Below the pieces are notes generated by a model. It saw only the letters and a list, made by a program, of their open reading frames with translations. It made no database searches and had not been told where the DNA came from. From Desulfitobacterium_A sp034927245 (lineage in GTDB: Bacteria; Bacillota; Desulfitobacteriia; Desulfitobacteriales; Desulfitobacteriaceae): DNA of 64,000 nt. The stretch's first letter is position 1. Each line of letters opens with the position of its first letter. Below are positions 18,546 to 27,825 of the stretch, in pieces. The stretch spans positions 5,546-69,545 of the forward strand of contig NZ_JAYFQK010000025.1 in the NCBI RefSeq assembly GCF_034927245.1. Direction: 5' to 3'. The translations under genes were made by a program, and so were the position numbers.

Positions 18546-19719
18546 CGACGTACACCCATCCTTTCCATCCCAGGTGCATGATATCCTGCAAGAAATATTT
18601 ATCGTACTCATGTCCGGAAAAATCGGCAAGCTCAAATCCATTCTCTTGAACCATTTTGGCAACTCGCCGGTAGCAATCTTGGCGTTCTTGAAGGGGAAAG
18701 CCGGTATAATCATACCAAGGACCATTGACGGGAACCATTACGAAAAGTGCCTTAGCTCCTTTTTCCTTTAGTATCTCCATCAGCAGTTCTAAATCATCAT
18801 ATTCAGGTGAAGGGTAGAGCCGTTCATCTGCCTTAGCCCCTTTGTACTTCTCTAAATTAGGCCCTACATACGTTGTATAATAAGAATCCATAATTCCAAT
18901 CGTGTTGTTCGTGGACAGCCCTGCTCCTTTTTGGTTCGCCTTTTCCCTTAACTCCACCCAATCTAAGGATCTTTGCTCACCGCTCCCGGCATTTTGTTTA
19001 ACGTCATCTTCTTTATATACAGAAACTAATTGTGTCGTTTTAATGGTATCTCTTACCTCAAGACCCTTCATGCCAAACCATCCCATTACTTGGTAAATCT
19101 CTTTTTGCGGTAATTTAGTCCAATCATTTGTGCCATAATACTGTAAATTTTTGTACAAGATCGGATAGCGCTCGAAAACCTCCGGAAATTGGAGTAAACG
19201 TGTAACCAGTTTCTGTTTCAATTCAGGTGAAAGGCTATCATTGGCAAGAATATGGTACGTCTGAAGGGGTGAAAAGTTTTGGGCAAGTGAGTTTTTATCT
19301 ATTCCCGCGGGCGTAAACCATTGAGAAGAAATAATAATGGCCACTTTTTTACCTTTTAGATCGTCTCCCAGGGCCCCTAAATTAATGCTATGCACCAGGC
19401 TTTGACTTCCACCCTGCCCTACAAGAAAAGGAACAAATCCACTTGGTTTGCCATCAAACACTGATGAAGGATGGAATTCAGACTTTGCCGAAAACTCCGA
19501 GGACCCGTATACCGGTAATATATCCGGAAGATCTAAGGCTTTTTCTTGTAGAATCAGACCTTGAAAAGTCGTTGTCGCCTGGGCAGCACCCACTGTTTGA
19601 ACTACTCCCGGTTTAAAATAGATCTTCTCTAAAAGATAACGGCTTGGGCCTATGGAGAAAACAGCCAAAAAGAAAAGCAAAAAAGCCAGCGCAAGCGGCC
19701 CTAGGCTCCGTCTTATCAT
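18508..19719 (-). CDS. dltD: DltD-like protein, proximal copy
   Basis: This 403-residue DltD family protein has one N-terminal membrane helix (about 10-28) and an outer SGNH-like domain. YGSSEFS near residue 75 supplies the probable catalytic Ser, and DIMHLGWKGW near the end supplies the His. The distal copy has DPWHPSWEGW at that place, the commoner family form. It follows dltC with a four-base overlap and carries dltX inside its 3' end, so dltC-dltD-dltX-dltA-dltB form one tight unit in an order different from the usual dltXABCD. Confidence 0.88.
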   Translation of the reverse strand: MIRRSLGPLALAFLLFFLAVFSIGPSRYLLEKIYFKPGVVQTVGAAQATTTFQGLILQEKALDLPDILPVYGSSEFSAKSEFHPSSVFDGKPSGFVPFLVGQGGSQSLVHSINLGALGDDLKGKKVAIIISSQWFTPAGIDKNSLAQNFSPLQTYHILANDSLSPELKQKLVTRLLQFPEVFERYPILYKNLQYYGTNDWTKLPQKEIYQVMGWFGMKGLEVRDTIKTTQLVSVYKEDDVKQNAGSGEQRSLDWVELREKANQKGAGLSTNNTIGIMDSYYTTYVGPNLEKYKGAKADERLYPSPEYDDLELLMEILKEKGAKALFVMVPVNGPWYDYTGFPLQERQDCYRRVAKMVQENGFELADFSGHEYDKYFLQDIMHLGWKGWVYVDEALDKFYHQGD

Positions 19720-19958
19720 TGACCCACTCTCTTCTCTAGGTAGCTTATAATTTTATTGGGAGTCTCCCACTCCTCACGAGTTACCTCAGTTGGGGCAATT
19801 TCTATGTTTAACTCTTCCTGGATAGCCACAAATAATTGAATGATCCCAAAGGAATCTAATAAACCGCTTTTGAAAAGCTCCTGATCGGGGTTTTTGATGA
19901 TCGCATCAACCCCGGTTATTTCAGCAAGTTGGTCTAAAATTACTTTACGTATCATCAT
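19716..19958 (-). CDS. dltC: DltC, D-alanyl carrier protein
   Basis: This is an 80-residue acyl-carrier-type protein. The phosphopantetheine attachment Ser is S36 in GLLDSFG. The rest is the acidic four-helix carrier fold with the DltC-like ending EWETPNKIISYL. DltA loads it with D-alanine and DltB takes the D-alanine over. I start at the ATG after AAAGGAAG (nine bases spacing). A TTG 24 bases upstream opens the same frame but has no ribosome-binding site. The stop overlaps dltD by four bases. The 121 bases upstream of it separate the dlt block from the glycosyltransferases, and I see no clear promoter or terminator in them. Confidence 0.9.
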   Translation of the reverse strand: MMIRKVILDQLAEITGVDAIIKNPDQELFKSGLLDSFGIIQLFVAIQEELNIEIAPTEVTREEWETPNKIISYLEKRVGQ

Positions 19959-20079
19959 TATCCTTCTTCCTTTGTTTTGCAAGCTTTTGCTGACTTGTTC
20001 ACTGGGAGTAAATCAACTCGGCTCCAAATGAAGTAAAACCCATCGAGCCATTCACTCATTCACATCCTCAAATCGTTAG

Positions 20080-21171
20080 TTAATTTACTGCGCGCCCCCC
20101 GCTCTCACGAAGCACCTCGCGATAAACCTCTTCCATTTCCGTCACATTCTCTTCCCAATCGTAGTTGCGCAGCACAAACTCACGGCCTGCCCGGCCCATG
20201 CGCTCCCGCTCTTCGGGATGTTCAAGCATCCGTTTCATGGCTTCCATGAGCTTGCCAATATTCTCGGGCTCCACCATGATCCCTGTCTCTCCGTCGAGAA
20301 CAACTTCCGGCAGTCCGCCCACTCGGCTGGCAATGATCGGCCGGGCACAGGCTGAACCCTCAACCGCAGTAACGCCGAAGCTTTCCTGACGCGAAGGCAC
20401 CACAACGACATCTAAGTCCTGATAAAAGCGGGCAATCTCTGAATTGGGCAGCGTGCCCAACCATTCCACCTGGCCGGTGATTTCCAAGCGTGCGGCCAGC
20501 GCTTGCAGCCTTGTCCGCTCCGGTCCGTCTCCCGCAATTCTCAGAAGTGCGCGCTCCGGCTCAAGATGATTTAATTGAGCGAAAGCCTTGAGCAATAGAT
20601 CTAAGCCATATACCGGTTGAAGATATTTTGCCACACCAAAAACAACTTTCTTTCGGCCTTTGGTATCAGCCTGTTCCGGAGGTACAAACTGGGTGACATC
20701 CACGCCGAAAGGAATGACATTAATCTTCTTTTTCATATCTATATGGCTGTACATTTCCTTGGCCATAACATGGCTTGTCGAGCAAAGATAATCTGCCGTG
20801 CTCAAAACCCGCTCCAACAATAGCCGATGGAAAGGAGAATGCTTCGGAAAGGAAAAGATATCACTTCCCCAAGCGGAGATGATAAAGGGATGCACCGAGG
20901 AAATCGCGCCCAAAAAGCCAAAACTTGTCGCATAATGAGCATGTAAAATATCGGGATTGAGCTCCCGGATTTTCTCTTTGACCCAACGTACACGGAGAAT
21001 ATAATCAATTTTTTGTCCGAAAACAGCGGGCACGAGATGAATCCTAACCCCGGGTATCTCAGCCGGCAGGAAACTGATAAGATCAACCGACCAACCGCGC
21101 CGGCCGAGTGCAGACGCCCATTTTTCCGTATGCGGGCTTGCCGCATTAGCAAGCAAACAAATCTTTGGCAT
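20080..21171 (-). CDS. GT4 family glycosyltransferase
   Basis: This 363-residue cytoplasmic GT-B enzyme has an N-terminal acceptor domain (about 1-180, with LHAHYATSFG and SAWGSDIF) and a nucleotide-sugar domain with the GT4 motif PSRQESFGVTAVEGSACARP, which contains the E-x7-E pair. It would add one sugar to the lipid-linked repeat unit. The N-terminal third is very like that of the glycosyltransferase at 22474 (same LHAHYATSFG and SAWGSD blocks), so the two are paralogues with probably different donor or acceptor. AAAGGGGGA precedes the ATG at a normal distance. The specific sugar cannot be told. Confidence 0.88.
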   Translation of the reverse strand: MPKICLLANAASPHTEKWASALGRRGWSVDLISFLPAEIPGVRIHLVPAVFGQKIDYILRVRWVKEKIRELNPDILHAHYATSFGFLGAISSVHPFIISAWGSDIFSFPKHSPFHRLLLERVLSTADYLCSTSHVMAKEMYSHIDMKKKINVIPFGVDVTQFVPPEQADTKGRKKVVFGVAKYLQPVYGLDLLLKAFAQLNHLEPERALLRIAGDGPERTRLQALAARLEITGQVEWLGTLPNSEIARFYQDLDVVVVPSRQESFGVTAVEGSACARPIIASRVGGLPEVVLDGETGIMVEPENIGKLMEAMKRMLEHPEERERMGRAGREFVLRNYDWEENVTEMEEVYREVLRESGGRAVN

Positions 21172-21240
21172 ATTCAGTTTCCCCCTTTCCTATGATATCC
21201 GCTGAGGTTTCAGATGGAGTAAAGACTCCATTGCAATTTT

Positions 21241-22455
21241 CTATAGTCCTAAATCCTGCAGCCAATGGCTGACGATCGATTTCCAAGAATAATGCTTGAT
21301 CACAAAGTCCCGGCCTTGCTCGCCAAGCTTCTGACAAAGCTCCGGGTCCTGCTTGAGTTTAAGAATCGCTTCCGCAAGAAGCCGGGGTTCTTCCGGCGGA
21401 AGAACGACTCCGCCTCCGCTTTCTTCGACAACCTTAGCGCCTTCCCCTTCACCGACATAAATCAGAGGTTTCGCGCTCGCCAGTCCCGGGAAAACCTTCG
21501 AGGGACGTACCCCTTCCGCAAGCTTATACCGTCGTAATGTTGAAAGGCTGATCCGGGCAACGCTGTAATAACGCTGCATCTCCGTTATCGGCTGGAAGTC
21601 CACCCAGCGCACATTGGTAAGATTCATTTCACGCGCCAAATCCATCAGTCTCGGTTTTTCAGACCCATCCCCGACGAGGAGAAAAACAATTTCGGGGTAA
21701 TCTTTTTCTAAAAGCCGAGCGGCCTGTAAAGCTACTTCTAAACCATGCGCATAACCCATTGTGCCGGCGTAGAGGATCACATATTTCTCGCGCAGCTGCA
21801 GGTCCTCCAGAAGCAATTCATCCGGAGCAATCGGTGCGAAGAGGTCGGGATCAACGCCATTAGGCAGAAAAACAACTTTTTCAGCCGGAATCCCCCGTAC
21901 CTTTAAGGAATCGATGATACCGGTGGTCTGTGTCGAAATCTTCCAGGAGGTCTTATACATGCGCTGTTCTAACCCCTCGGCCAAAGCGATCAATCTTTTG
22001 TTGGTCACCAAACCTAAGGAAACGGCTGATTCCGGCCAGAGATCTGACACATTTAAAATGATCTTCGCGCCTTTCACCCATTTGGCAAAAAACATCGTAT
22101 AGCCAATAAACAGCGGCGGCGATTCAACAAAAATATAGTCTGCTTTTCCTGCTTTTAAAACCCCAAAAAATGCTGAGAAAACAAAAGAAAAATAATTGAG
22201 CAGCCTTTTCCAGAACTTACCGCGCTGAACCGGATAAATCCATGTTCGGTATATCGGGATTCCTTCCAGCGAATCCTTCATGAAGAACTTCCCGCGATAT
22301 TCCGGGGCAATGATCCCATTCGGGTAATTCGGAAAAGCGGTAACAACTTCTATGTTATGCCCTTGAGCCCGGAGTGCCTTGGCCACCTCAAAGAGACGGA
22401 CTTGGGCCGCGCCTTTCTCAGGGGGAAAATACTGAGTTAGCATTAAAATACGCAC
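21241..22455 (-). CDS. GT4 family glycosyltransferase (WbuB-like)
   Basis: This 404-residue retaining GT-B glycosyltransferase begins MRILMLTQYFPPEKGAAQVR, and the block NVSDLWPESAVSLGLV is typical of the WbuB/WcaI-like branch of GT4. The donor domain has GTMGYAHGLEVAL and the E-x7-E-like region LAEGVRPSKVFPGLASAKP. WbuB-like enzymes often transfer N-acetylated deoxy-amino sugars, which would fit the amino-sugar genes upstream in this operon; that link is inference. A small hairpin (ATGGAGT...ACTCCAT, 21214-21231) lies between its stop and the next gene. Confidence 0.87.
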   Translation of the reverse strand: MRILMLTQYFPPEKGAAQVRLFEVAKALRAQGHNIEVVTAFPNYPNGIIAPEYRGKFFMKDSLEGIPIYRTWIYPVQRGKFWKRLLNYFSFVFSAFFGVLKAGKADYIFVESPPLFIGYTMFFAKWVKGAKIILNVSDLWPESAVSLGLVTNKRLIALAEGLEQRMYKTSWKISTQTTGIIDSLKVRGIPAEKVVFLPNGVDPDLFAPIAPDELLLEDLQLREKYVILYAGTMGYAHGLEVALQAARLLEKDYPEIVFLLVGDGSEKPRLMDLAREMNLTNVRWVDFQPITEMQRYYSVARISLSTLRRYKLAEGVRPSKVFPGLASAKPLIYVGEGEGAKVVEESGGGVVLPPEEPRLLAEAILKLKQDPELCQKLGEQGRDFVIKHYSWKSIVSHWLQDLGL

Positions 22456-22473
22456 TGGTTCTTCTCCTTCTTG

Positions 22474-23535
22474 CTACTTTCTTCCGAGAAGATTTTGATA
22501 AAGCTCTTCCATTTCGGCCATATTGCTTTCCCAAATCGCCTTGGCTCGAATCTTGTCCCGGTTCACCTGAATCGCAGCTTCACGCAGGTCTTTATCCTGT
22601 AAACTGCGAATTAAAGCCTGAGCCAAAGCTTCAGGATCTTTGGCAGGAACAATTAAACCATTAACACCATCATCAACCCACTCTCGGTTCGCGGGGAGAT
22701 CCGTCACGACCGGAAAAGAACCGCAGGCCATCGTTTCTAATAATGAAACAGCAGTGGCATCCGAAGAGGGAACGCTTACGGAAATTGCGGATTCATTCAG
22801 ATAGGTCTGAACTTGAGCATGGGGAAGCTGACCCACAAATTGCACGCATTCCTCTAAATGAAGGGAATGACAGAGCGATTTCAAGGCTTTCGTTGTTGAA
22901 CCCTCGCCGGCAATAATCAGCCTCGCTTCAGGAACCTCCGCTGCCACATGTTTCATAGCCTTCAGGATAACATCAATATTATAAATTTCTTGGTGGCCCC
23001 GCAGACTTAAAATCTGCTGGGGTCTTTTTTTCACCTGGGGAAGCTCTTCAAACCACGCCTTGGAAACCCCCATGGTCACGGTTTTGAGAATTTTCTCTTG
23101 GCCATTTAAGAGCTGCCGCATCCGGCCGGACATATATTCCGAATCCGAGGTTAAAGCCTCGGCGTTCTTCAGCACATGCTTTACAACCGCCCGCAGCCAC
23201 AAGGATTTTTCAGGTGCGACAAGAACGTCGGAACCCCAAGCAGAAACCACTAAAGGATGAAATCCGCTTACGACAGCCAATAAGCCAAAACTCGTTGCAT
23301 AATGCGCATGCAGAATATCCGGCTGAATCTTATCCAGCAAACGTCGAATCTTAGGCAAGGATAAGATATAGTCGAGTCGTCCGTTGCGTCCCTCCGCAAG
23401 CAGGTGAACTTTTACCTCAGGATTAGGACAAGGTCTAAACGATATCACTTCGACCTGGTGCCCTGCTTCTTGAAAATATTGAATCCATCGCTCCAAATGG
23501 ATACTGCCTGCATCTCCCAGGAAACACACTCGCAC
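22474..23535 (-). CDS. GT4 family glycosyltransferase, paralogue of the one at 20080
   Basis: This is a 353-residue GT-B enzyme with the same N-terminal layout as the protein at 20080 (LHAHYATSFG, SAWGSDVL) and a donor domain with SVPSSDATAVSLLETMACGSF, the GT4 E-x7-E region in which the first Glu is replaced (SSDATAVSLLE). That change may alter activity or donor choice, but some GT4 enzymes vary here. Its start follows the polymerase-like gene after three bases, so the two are co-translated. It probably adds a sugar to the same repeat unit. Confidence 0.87.
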   Translation of the reverse strand: MRVCFLGDAGSIHLERWIQYFQEAGHQVEVISFRPCPNPEVKVHLLAEGRNGRLDYILSLPKIRRLLDKIQPDILHAHYATSFGLLAVVSGFHPLVVSAWGSDVLVAPEKSLWLRAVVKHVLKNAEALTSDSEYMSGRMRQLLNGQEKILKTVTMGVSKAWFEELPQVKKRPQQILSLRGHQEIYNIDVILKAMKHVAAEVPEARLIIAGEGSTTKALKSLCHSLHLEECVQFVGQLPHAQVQTYLNESAISVSVPSSDATAVSLLETMACGSFPVVTDLPANREWVDDGVNGLIVPAKDPEALAQALIRSLQDKDLREAAIQVNRDKIRAKAIWESNMAEMEELYQNLLGRK

Positions 23536-23538
23536 TGT

Positions 23539-24900
23539 TTACACCTCCTCGACTCTTCTTAAGGCCATTAATAAGCCGGCAAAAATCCAAAGTGCCGGAT
23601 CTTCAAAAAATCTTCCTTCACCTTGAGCACTTATAAAAATTACCGTAATTGACAATACCGTAAAAACGGTGAGCAGCCAATTTTGAGGAATTCCGGAGAT
23701 TCCGGCCAAGAGTTTTCGTTTACTCCAGCTTAAAATTAATTCTCGGTAGATGATCACAAAGACAGCACCTACCCCCAATACTCCTATTATACCCAATTCC
23801 GCCGCAGTTGTAAGGAGTGCGGTATGTGAAAGACTAATATTATTGTGAATTAAATCGGGATAATAGGTAAACATCATCGTCTCGAACCCGCCAAGACCGA
23901 CACCCAACCCCGGATGATGGATAAACATATCCCAACCCGCTTGAATCAAATATTGCCGTTCCAAGGATGCAACAGCTAAGCCCTTGCGCAAATCCGCCAA
24001 ACGGACTAAAAACTCCGGATGAATCGCAACTGCCACTATTGCCGCAGCTGCCCCTCCCACCAGTACGATAAGAATCTGTTTTCGGGGTACGAGTAGCGTT
24101 AGGAAAAGCAGGGCAAAGAGAGCACAAACCCAACCCGTCCGTGATCCTGTACCCACCAAGGCTATCAATTGGATCATCAAGGCTAACGCCCCAAAGAGAT
24201 TGCCCCATCGATCCCTGCGCGCAATCATCCAAATCAGGGTTGCCAGAATCCCGATCACCAGAAAACGTGCATAGATATTGGCATCAACAAAGGTTCCATT
24301 GATGCGTCCCGCGGCCTGATAAATATCTCCGTTCCAAAGGAACCGGTTTGTGATCATTTCAAATATGCCGACCAACCCATGCAGCGTTGAAGCGATGCTG
24401 AAAGATTGCAAAACCAACCATTGTGAATGATCCTTGACCATTTGTGTATAAGCTGCGAAACCTAAAAACAAAAGGACGACAAGGCGAACACTTTGGACGA
24501 CGGACTGAAGAGGATTAACCGACCAAATTGCTGAGAGAAGACCATAGCCAAGGTAACCGACTAACGCTATAAAAAGTGAAGTTCTCCAAATTAGTTCATC
24601 CTGCCCAAAGATCGAGCCCTGATACAATCCTCCCCATTGATTACGCCTTAGCCGGTTACGCACCAAACAGACCAAATAATAAGCGATAAACGCTAAGGAA
24701 AAAATCCGTGCAAAGGTGATGACCCCAATATAGGAACCCAGTTTATCCAGCCAGGAAAGATGCGGAAACCACGTTTGGGAAATATCCATCGGCAGAGAAA
24801 AGATCAGGGCCGGCAGAAAATAGCGAGGATAACGCCAAACCCCAATGATCCCGATTATAGTTAAAACCAATACGGCCATTTTTAAACTATCTACTCCCAT
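23539..24900 (-). CDS. O-antigen polymerase/ligase family membrane protein (Wzy-like), copy 1
   Basis: This is a 453-residue protein with about 10-12 membrane helices and a large outer loop. The region GRINGTFVDANIYARFL and the following GTGSRTGW block are typical of the O-antigen ligase/polymerase family (PF04932), as is HHPGLGVGLGGFE. It would polymerise repeat units outside the membrane or ligate the chain. A second member of the family lies at 26419. The 166 bases before its start contain two near-identical words (AGAGGTATGATAGAACGTAA and AGAGGTAGGGTAGAATGTAG) and might hold a promoter, but I could not fix -35 and -10 boxes. Confidence 0.85.
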   Translation of the reverse strand: MGVDSLKMAVLVLTIIGIIGVWRYPRYFLPALIFSLPMDISQTWFPHLSWLDKLGSYIGVITFARIFSLAFIAYYLVCLVRNRLRRNQWGGLYQGSIFGQDELIWRTSLFIALVGYLGYGLLSAIWSVNPLQSVVQSVRLVVLLFLGFAAYTQMVKDHSQWLVLQSFSIASTLHGLVGIFEMITNRFLWNGDIYQAAGRINGTFVDANIYARFLVIGILATLIWMIARRDRWGNLFGALALMIQLIALVGTGSRTGWVCALFALLFLTLLVPRKQILIVLVGGAAAAIVAVAIHPEFLVRLADLRKGLAVASLERQYLIQAGWDMFIHHPGLGVGLGGFETMMFTYYPDLIHNNISLSHTALLTTAAELGIIGVLGVGAVFVIIYRELILSWSKRKLLAGISGIPQNWLLTVFTVLSITVIFISAQGEGRFFEDPALWIFAGLLMALRRVEEV

Positions 24901-25066
24901 GGGGCATGCCTCCCTTTCCTACATTCTACCCTACCTCTAGTTACGTTCTATCATACCTCTAATTACAAATGATAAAGAAATGCTTAGTTGCACTTCGAGT
25001 TTATCTGCCCAAAACTTATACTTTCCGTTAGTATCATAAAAACCGTATTAACCGTATGAATCGCAC

Positions 25067-26422
25067 TTAAATAAGAGTATTATAAACAGCTGCGAGTCTT
25101 CCTGCCAGGGCTTGGCGGCTATATTGCCGCGCTACCTCCGGTCTAGTGGTGGAAATCAGCTGCCCTGATTTCCATTTCTGATAAAGCTTGAGCAGCGAAT
25201 CTTTAATTTCTTCGATATTCTCAGGGTCCGCCACTATGCCTGCCCGAGCCTCTCTCACAAGGTCTGCTGCCAACCCGTCCGGAACCATGGCCAGAACCGG
25301 CTGCCCGGAACCGAGATACTCAAAAAGTTTACCGGTTAATACACCTTTTGACGCTCCTTTATTCAAAAAGAGCAGCAACACATCCGCAGCCCGCATTTTC
25401 TGGGTTGCCTCAAGATGGGGAACATACCCGGATACAGAGATAGCTTCCGGATAAGCCAGCTGAAAAGCGGTAATAAGCTGTAAGCTTTCCGCCCCAAACT
25501 GCCCCGTTAATTCAACCAGAATATCTTCCCGGCGCAACACTTTTTCGTCAAGAAGCTCAGCCATCGCTTCTAAAAAATAACGCGGAGAAATTTCGTTATA
25601 AAAGCTGCCGGTGAAGCTGAATACCAACCGATTTTTTGCTTCCTCCTCCCGCTTAAGCGGAGGAACCTCCAGATCCTCGGCATCATATCCATTGGGAATG
25701 ACTAAAAATTTATCCGCTGCTTCCTGCGGGTAAGCTTTGAGTAAATCCTCTTTTATCGGTTCAGAAACGGTGATGACTTGATCCGCTTGCCGAACACACC
25801 GCCCTTCGAATAAACGGTCAAGCGGCTGACGCAGGCGGTTGAAGAGCAGATACTTATTTCCGGCCCAAGGATCCCTTAAATCCATAACCCAGGGCTTGCC
25901 GGTTGTTCGCTTAAGCTTCAAACCGATAAGATGAGCGGTAAACGGAGCAGAAGTCGTATAAATCAAGTCAATATCCCCTACGGCTAAACGCTCTCTTGCC
26001 GCACGATTGGCAAAAGAATACCACCCTATTTTATCATCCGGATACAGCAGAAAGGTATAAAACAGCAAGAAGGTATTTTTGAGAAAGCGATAGAGTCCGC
26101 TCTTAATCGCCCCATCCTGCTTTTGACTCTGGGGCTGCGGATTCTGATGTTCAATCACTTCTTTTTTCGCATGCGCCTTGCGGAGTTTAAGCAGATTCTC
26201 AATCAAGGTCAACCCGCGGATATCGGTTCGGATAATTTCGAGTCCCTCCGGGACATCCTTCTTTAAGGACTCATCCCAAAGCGGTATTTTATCCTCGTTA
26301 ATCGTAATCACAACAGGCTCCCAGCCGTATTGACGAAGGTACTTAACATATTTGGTTGTCCTCTGTACCCCGCCTCCGCCATAGGGCGGATAATAGTAGG
26401 CTAGAACGAGAACCTTTTTCAA
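25067..26422 (-). CDS. GT4 family glycosyltransferase, long N-terminal domain
   Basis: This is a 451-residue GT-B glycosyltransferase. It starts MKKVLVLAYYYPPYGGGGVQ, the glycine-rich acceptor-domain loop of this GT4 branch. The middle has TTSAPFTAHLIGLKLK and WVMDLRDPWAG. The donor domain includes SFTGSFY and FEYLGSGQPVLAM followed by a conserved acidic residue. It is longer than the other three glycosyltransferases of the locus because of an insertion at about residues 75-120. The stop codon of the gene upstream overlaps its start by four bases. Its sugar is unknown. Confidence 0.86.
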   Translation of the reverse strand: MKKVLVLAYYYPPYGGGGVQRTTKYVKYLRQYGWEPVVITINEDKIPLWDESLKKDVPEGLEIIRTDIRGLTLIENLLKLRKAHAKKEVIEHQNPQPQSQKQDGAIKSGLYRFLKNTFLLFYTFLLYPDDKIGWYSFANRAARERLAVGDIDLIYTTSAPFTAHLIGLKLKRTTGKPWVMDLRDPWAGNKYLLFNRLRQPLDRLFEGRCVRQADQVITVSEPIKEDLLKAYPQEAADKFLVIPNGYDAEDLEVPPLKREEEAKNRLVFSFTGSFYNEISPRYFLEAMAELLDEKVLRREDILVELTGQFGAESLQLITAFQLAYPEAISVSGYVPHLEATQKMRAADVLLLFLNKGASKGVLTGKLFEYLGSGQPVLAMVPDGLAADLVREARAGIVADPENIEEIKDSLLKLYQKWKSGQLISTTRPEVARQYSRQALAGRLAAVYNTLI

Positions 26423-27702
26423 GAGAAGGTCTCTCTCCTTTCAAGCAGATGCGCTGACCAGGCCAAACCTGCGGCAACAAAAATATTCGGATTATCCGGG
26501 ATATTGCCGCTCAGCATTGCATTGGCCAGACCAAAAGCTAAAATCGCCAAGCTGATCAGATAGATGCGCTGCCCTCGGCTTTTCTGCAAAATACCGCGGA
26601 TACTTAGGGTTATCGTGATAAGACCAAATCCCAGCCACAAAAGAACACCGGGAATGCCTTGTTCCACCATCACTTCTAAAACGATATTATGAGGATACAG
26701 ATACGGCTCATTCGGTTTATAAGGAACGATCGTATGGAAGGAGCCTGTCCCAATCCCAAGAACGGGGTGCTCCTGAATCATACCTAATGTATCCTTCCAG
26801 ATAATCAGACGTTCGTTGCCTGTCCCTCCGGCATCGGAATTGAACTTCTCCGTAATACTGATCATCTGATCATTAAGTTCGGCGGCATTCGCCAGAGGTT
26901 TGGTCAGCGGTGAGTTGCTCCAGAAAATAACATAGAACACGGCTGTGAGAATCAGCATGTGCAGACCGCGCTTTTTCCAGTTTACACCGGAAACATCAAA
27001 GATCTCAAAGATCAGCAATGCAACAAACAGTGCGATAACCGGACCACGGCTGGCATTTAAAAACATCAAAGCAAGGATAAATATCCCTAAAATGCTGAGC
27101 CTTACATATTTCCGCTGCTCACCCGTTCCCCAGAAAAAGTAAAACAGGATCAGCGTTAACCCAAGCGACCGTGAGAACCAAATCCGGTTATTCCACCCAT
27201 ACATCGCCATGGGATCTCCCATAAGCATTCCGACAAGGGAGGCCAGAGCATACACTAAGCCAAAAAAGGCAGTGTATTTGAGGAAAGAATAAAGCTTTTC
27301 TTCCGGACGCGCAAACAGTATAAGCCCAAAGAAGAAAAATGCATTTATACTGACAAAACGTATAATTTTCATTGCTCCATAGGAAGATCGCGTACCATAC
27401 AAAAAGGCGATGACCATATCTATCGCGATCAGCACCACAAGCAAGGGCAGCCAGCCTTTTAAGCGATCCCAAAATTCCCTGATTCCGACTTCCCGCAGTA
27501 GATAGTAAAGAAGGGTAATCCCTGAAATCATTAAGATCGAAGTACCCGCAAATAAGTTAATTCCCGTGTGGGTTAGCAGCAGTGTTGCAATGAACATTCC
27601 GTTCAAATAAATTGCAAACACCCCTTGTGGGGCTTTGAAGCCAAAAACAAACAGTGCCAAAATCGTTATCACCGTTACGATCAGCCAGGCGGTACTCTCC
27701 AT
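26419..27702 (-). CDS. O-antigen polymerase/ligase family membrane protein (Wzy-like), copy 2
   Basis: This is a 427-residue protein with about 11 membrane helices. The family blocks ASRGPVIALFVALL, HPVLGIGTGSFHTIVPY and YPHNIVLEVMVEQGIPG are present. The last is the His-Asn outer-loop motif of the O-antigen ligase family. I start at the ATG giving MESTAW because GAGGGA lies just before it. An ATG ten codons earlier has no good ribosome-binding site. It differs strongly from copy 1, so the two may polymerise different chains, or one polymerises and one ligates. Confidence 0.85.
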   Translation of the reverse strand: MESTAWLIVTVITILALFVFGFKAPQGVFAIYLNGMFIATLLLTHTGINLFAGTSILMISGITLLYYLLREVGIREFWDRLKGWLPLLVVLIAIDMVIAFLYGTRSSYGAMKIIRFVSINAFFFFGLILFARPEEKLYSFLKYTAFFGLVYALASLVGMLMGDPMAMYGWNNRIWFSRSLGLTLILFYFFWGTGEQRKYVRLSILGIFILALMFLNASRGPVIALFVALLIFEIFDVSGVNWKKRGLHMLILTAVFYVIFWSNSPLTKPLANAAELNDQMISITEKFNSDAGGTGNERLIIWKDTLGMIQEHPVLGIGTGSFHTIVPYKPNEPYLYPHNIVLEVMVEQGIPGVLLWLGFGLITITLSIRGILQKSRGQRIYLISLAILAFGLANAMLSGNIPDNPNIFVAAGLAWSAHLLERRETFS

Positions 27703-27825
27703 CTCGATCCCTCTTTTCTTTCTGAACTTCATTCTTTATCTTTATTTTTGTCTTTGTTTATTTTCTTTTATCATGAGCTTTGTCTTTACTCTTTCTATAG
27801 CTTTAGCAATTGTTTGTGTTTTAAT

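Noticed and set aside
18378..18725. A 115-residue protein beginning far inside dltD
   Set aside because: The first 60 residues are the shadow of dltD in another frame. Only the last 55 residues, starting at MRHWIS, match DltX.
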